Of a stretch of DNA of 15,982 bases, positions 15,754 through 15,982 are shown piece after piece; within the stretch, counting starts at the first letter, position 1; each line of letters begins with the position of its first letter. The stretch spans positions 1-15,982 of the forward strand of contig CAYMLL010000172.1 in the NCBI GenBank assembly GCA_964390645.1. The letters run 5' to 3'. Below the pieces are notes generated by a model, which made no database searches, had not been told where the DNA came from, and saw only the letters and a list, made by a program, of their open reading frames with translations. The stretch comes from CAYMLL01 sp964390645. GTDB taxonomy: Bacteria > Planctomycetota > UBA8108. Both the position numbers and the translations under genes were made by a program.

Positions 15754-15861
15754 GACGGCGGCGTGCCTCCGGAAGCGATCGAGAGGTGGTTCGTATCCGG
15801 CGACCCTGACGCCGAGAGCTTCCGGCGCTTCCTCGCTCACCCGATGAACCGGGAGGCGTGA
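15754..15861 (+). CDS. C-terminal fragment of an unrecognised protein (5' part lost in gap)
   Basis: After the N gap a frame of 35 codons runs to the TGA at 15859-15861. It encodes a plausible soluble C-terminus: VPPEAIERWFVSGDPDAESF, then RRFLAHPMNREA. Third positions are overwhelmingly G or C, as in the real genes nearby, and a terminator-like hairpin follows 9 nt after the stop. Upstream of the gap the frame nominally continues back to a TTG at 15565 through a Pro- and Arg-rich stretch with poorer codon use. The gap size is unknown, so that link cannot be trusted. I do not recognise the family. It could be a small gene or the tail of a larger one. Confidence 0.45.
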   Translation, partial: DGGVPPEAIERWFVSGDPDAESFRRFLAHPMNREA

Positions 15862-15870
15862 CGGAGACGC

Positions 15871-15894
15871 CCCCGCGGAGTCCACGCCGTGGGG
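15871..15894 (+). terminator. Terminator-like hairpin after the 15861 stop
   Basis: CCCCGCGG (15871-15878) pairs with CCGTGGGG (15887-15894) with one G-T wobble and an 8-nt loop. It starts 9 nt past the TGA at 15861. There is no T tract, as with the other gene-end hairpins in this window. Its position supports a real gene end there. Confidence 0.35.
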
Positions 15895-15927
15895 CCGGAA
15901 CCGGAGCACCCCACGAGAGCAGTGGTT

Positions 15928-15982
15928 CACACCCGGGACACCACACCCGGGACACCACACCCGGGACACCACACCCGGGACA
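15928..15982. repeat. 14-bp tandem repeat reaching the window end
   Basis: The unit CACACCCGGGACAC is repeated exactly at 15928, 15942 and 15956. A fourth copy at 15970 is cut after 13 bases by the window edge. All copies are identical and each contains the CCCGGG palindrome. Fourteen is not a multiple of three, and no credible gene crosses the array. It may continue beyond the edge and be the reason assembly stopped. Confidence 0.95.

Noticed and set aside
15928..15982. CRISPR array
   Set aside because: The 14-bp units are directly adjacent with no unique spacers, so this is a simple tandem repeat.

Overview
The window is high-GC bacterial DNA with long genes, short intergenic gaps and large antisense shadow frames. 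The gene content points to the Planctomycetota or a close relative. It includes a DUF1501 protein with a Tat signal, a DUF6797-like protein, a formylglycine sulfatase, a two-domain acetylxylan-esterase-like hydrolase and a giant CotH/lamin-tail protein ending in a planctomycete-style dockerin. There is no rRNA, ribosomal protein or other phylogenetic marker, so this placement is inference. The sequence breaks at its left edge, contains a 10-N gap near the right edge and ends inside a tandem repeat. It may therefore be a whole draft or metagenome contig.

Layout from left to right. Positions 1-1092 (minus) hold a truncated DUF6797/LamG-like exported protein whose frame is cut by a TAG next to a 16-base G run. 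That stop is probably a sequence error. Positions 1336-2364 (minus) encode a lipoprotein of the metal-dependent cyclase/kynurenine-formamidase fold. Positions 2493-6566 (minus) encode a 1357-residue exported protein with the order lamin-tail, beta-sandwich, Ig-like, CotH kinase-like, Fn3-like, lamin-tail, dockerin. A divergent promoter region separates it from a sulfatase at 6735-8177 (plus). Convergent to the sulfatase is a probable minus-strand operon: a DUF1501 protein (11890 to 10487) followed by a tandem alpha/beta-hydrolase esterase (10442 to 8211). Divergent from DUF1501 is a plus-strand run: a HAD phosphatase or phosphomutase (12028-12744), an SGNH/GDSL hydrolase (12812-13573) and a GIDE-LemA membrane fusion (13624-14844). 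The last 1.1 kb has no convincing complete gene. It holds strong hairpins, the assembly gap, a short C-terminal coding fragment and a 14-bp tandem repeat.

A plausible joint role is outer-surface or periplasmic breakdown of sulfated, acylated glycans. The sulfatase would remove sulfate, the two esterases (acetylxylan-esterase-like and SGNH) would remove acyl groups, and the HAD enzyme could process a released sugar phosphate. No glycoside hydrolase, polysaccharide lyase, transporter or sulfatase-maturating enzyme is present, so this is inference from neighbourhood only. The most unusual proteins are the GIDE-LemA fusion and the CotH/lamin-tail/dockerin protein. I found no CRISPR array, IS element, tRNA or rRNA.
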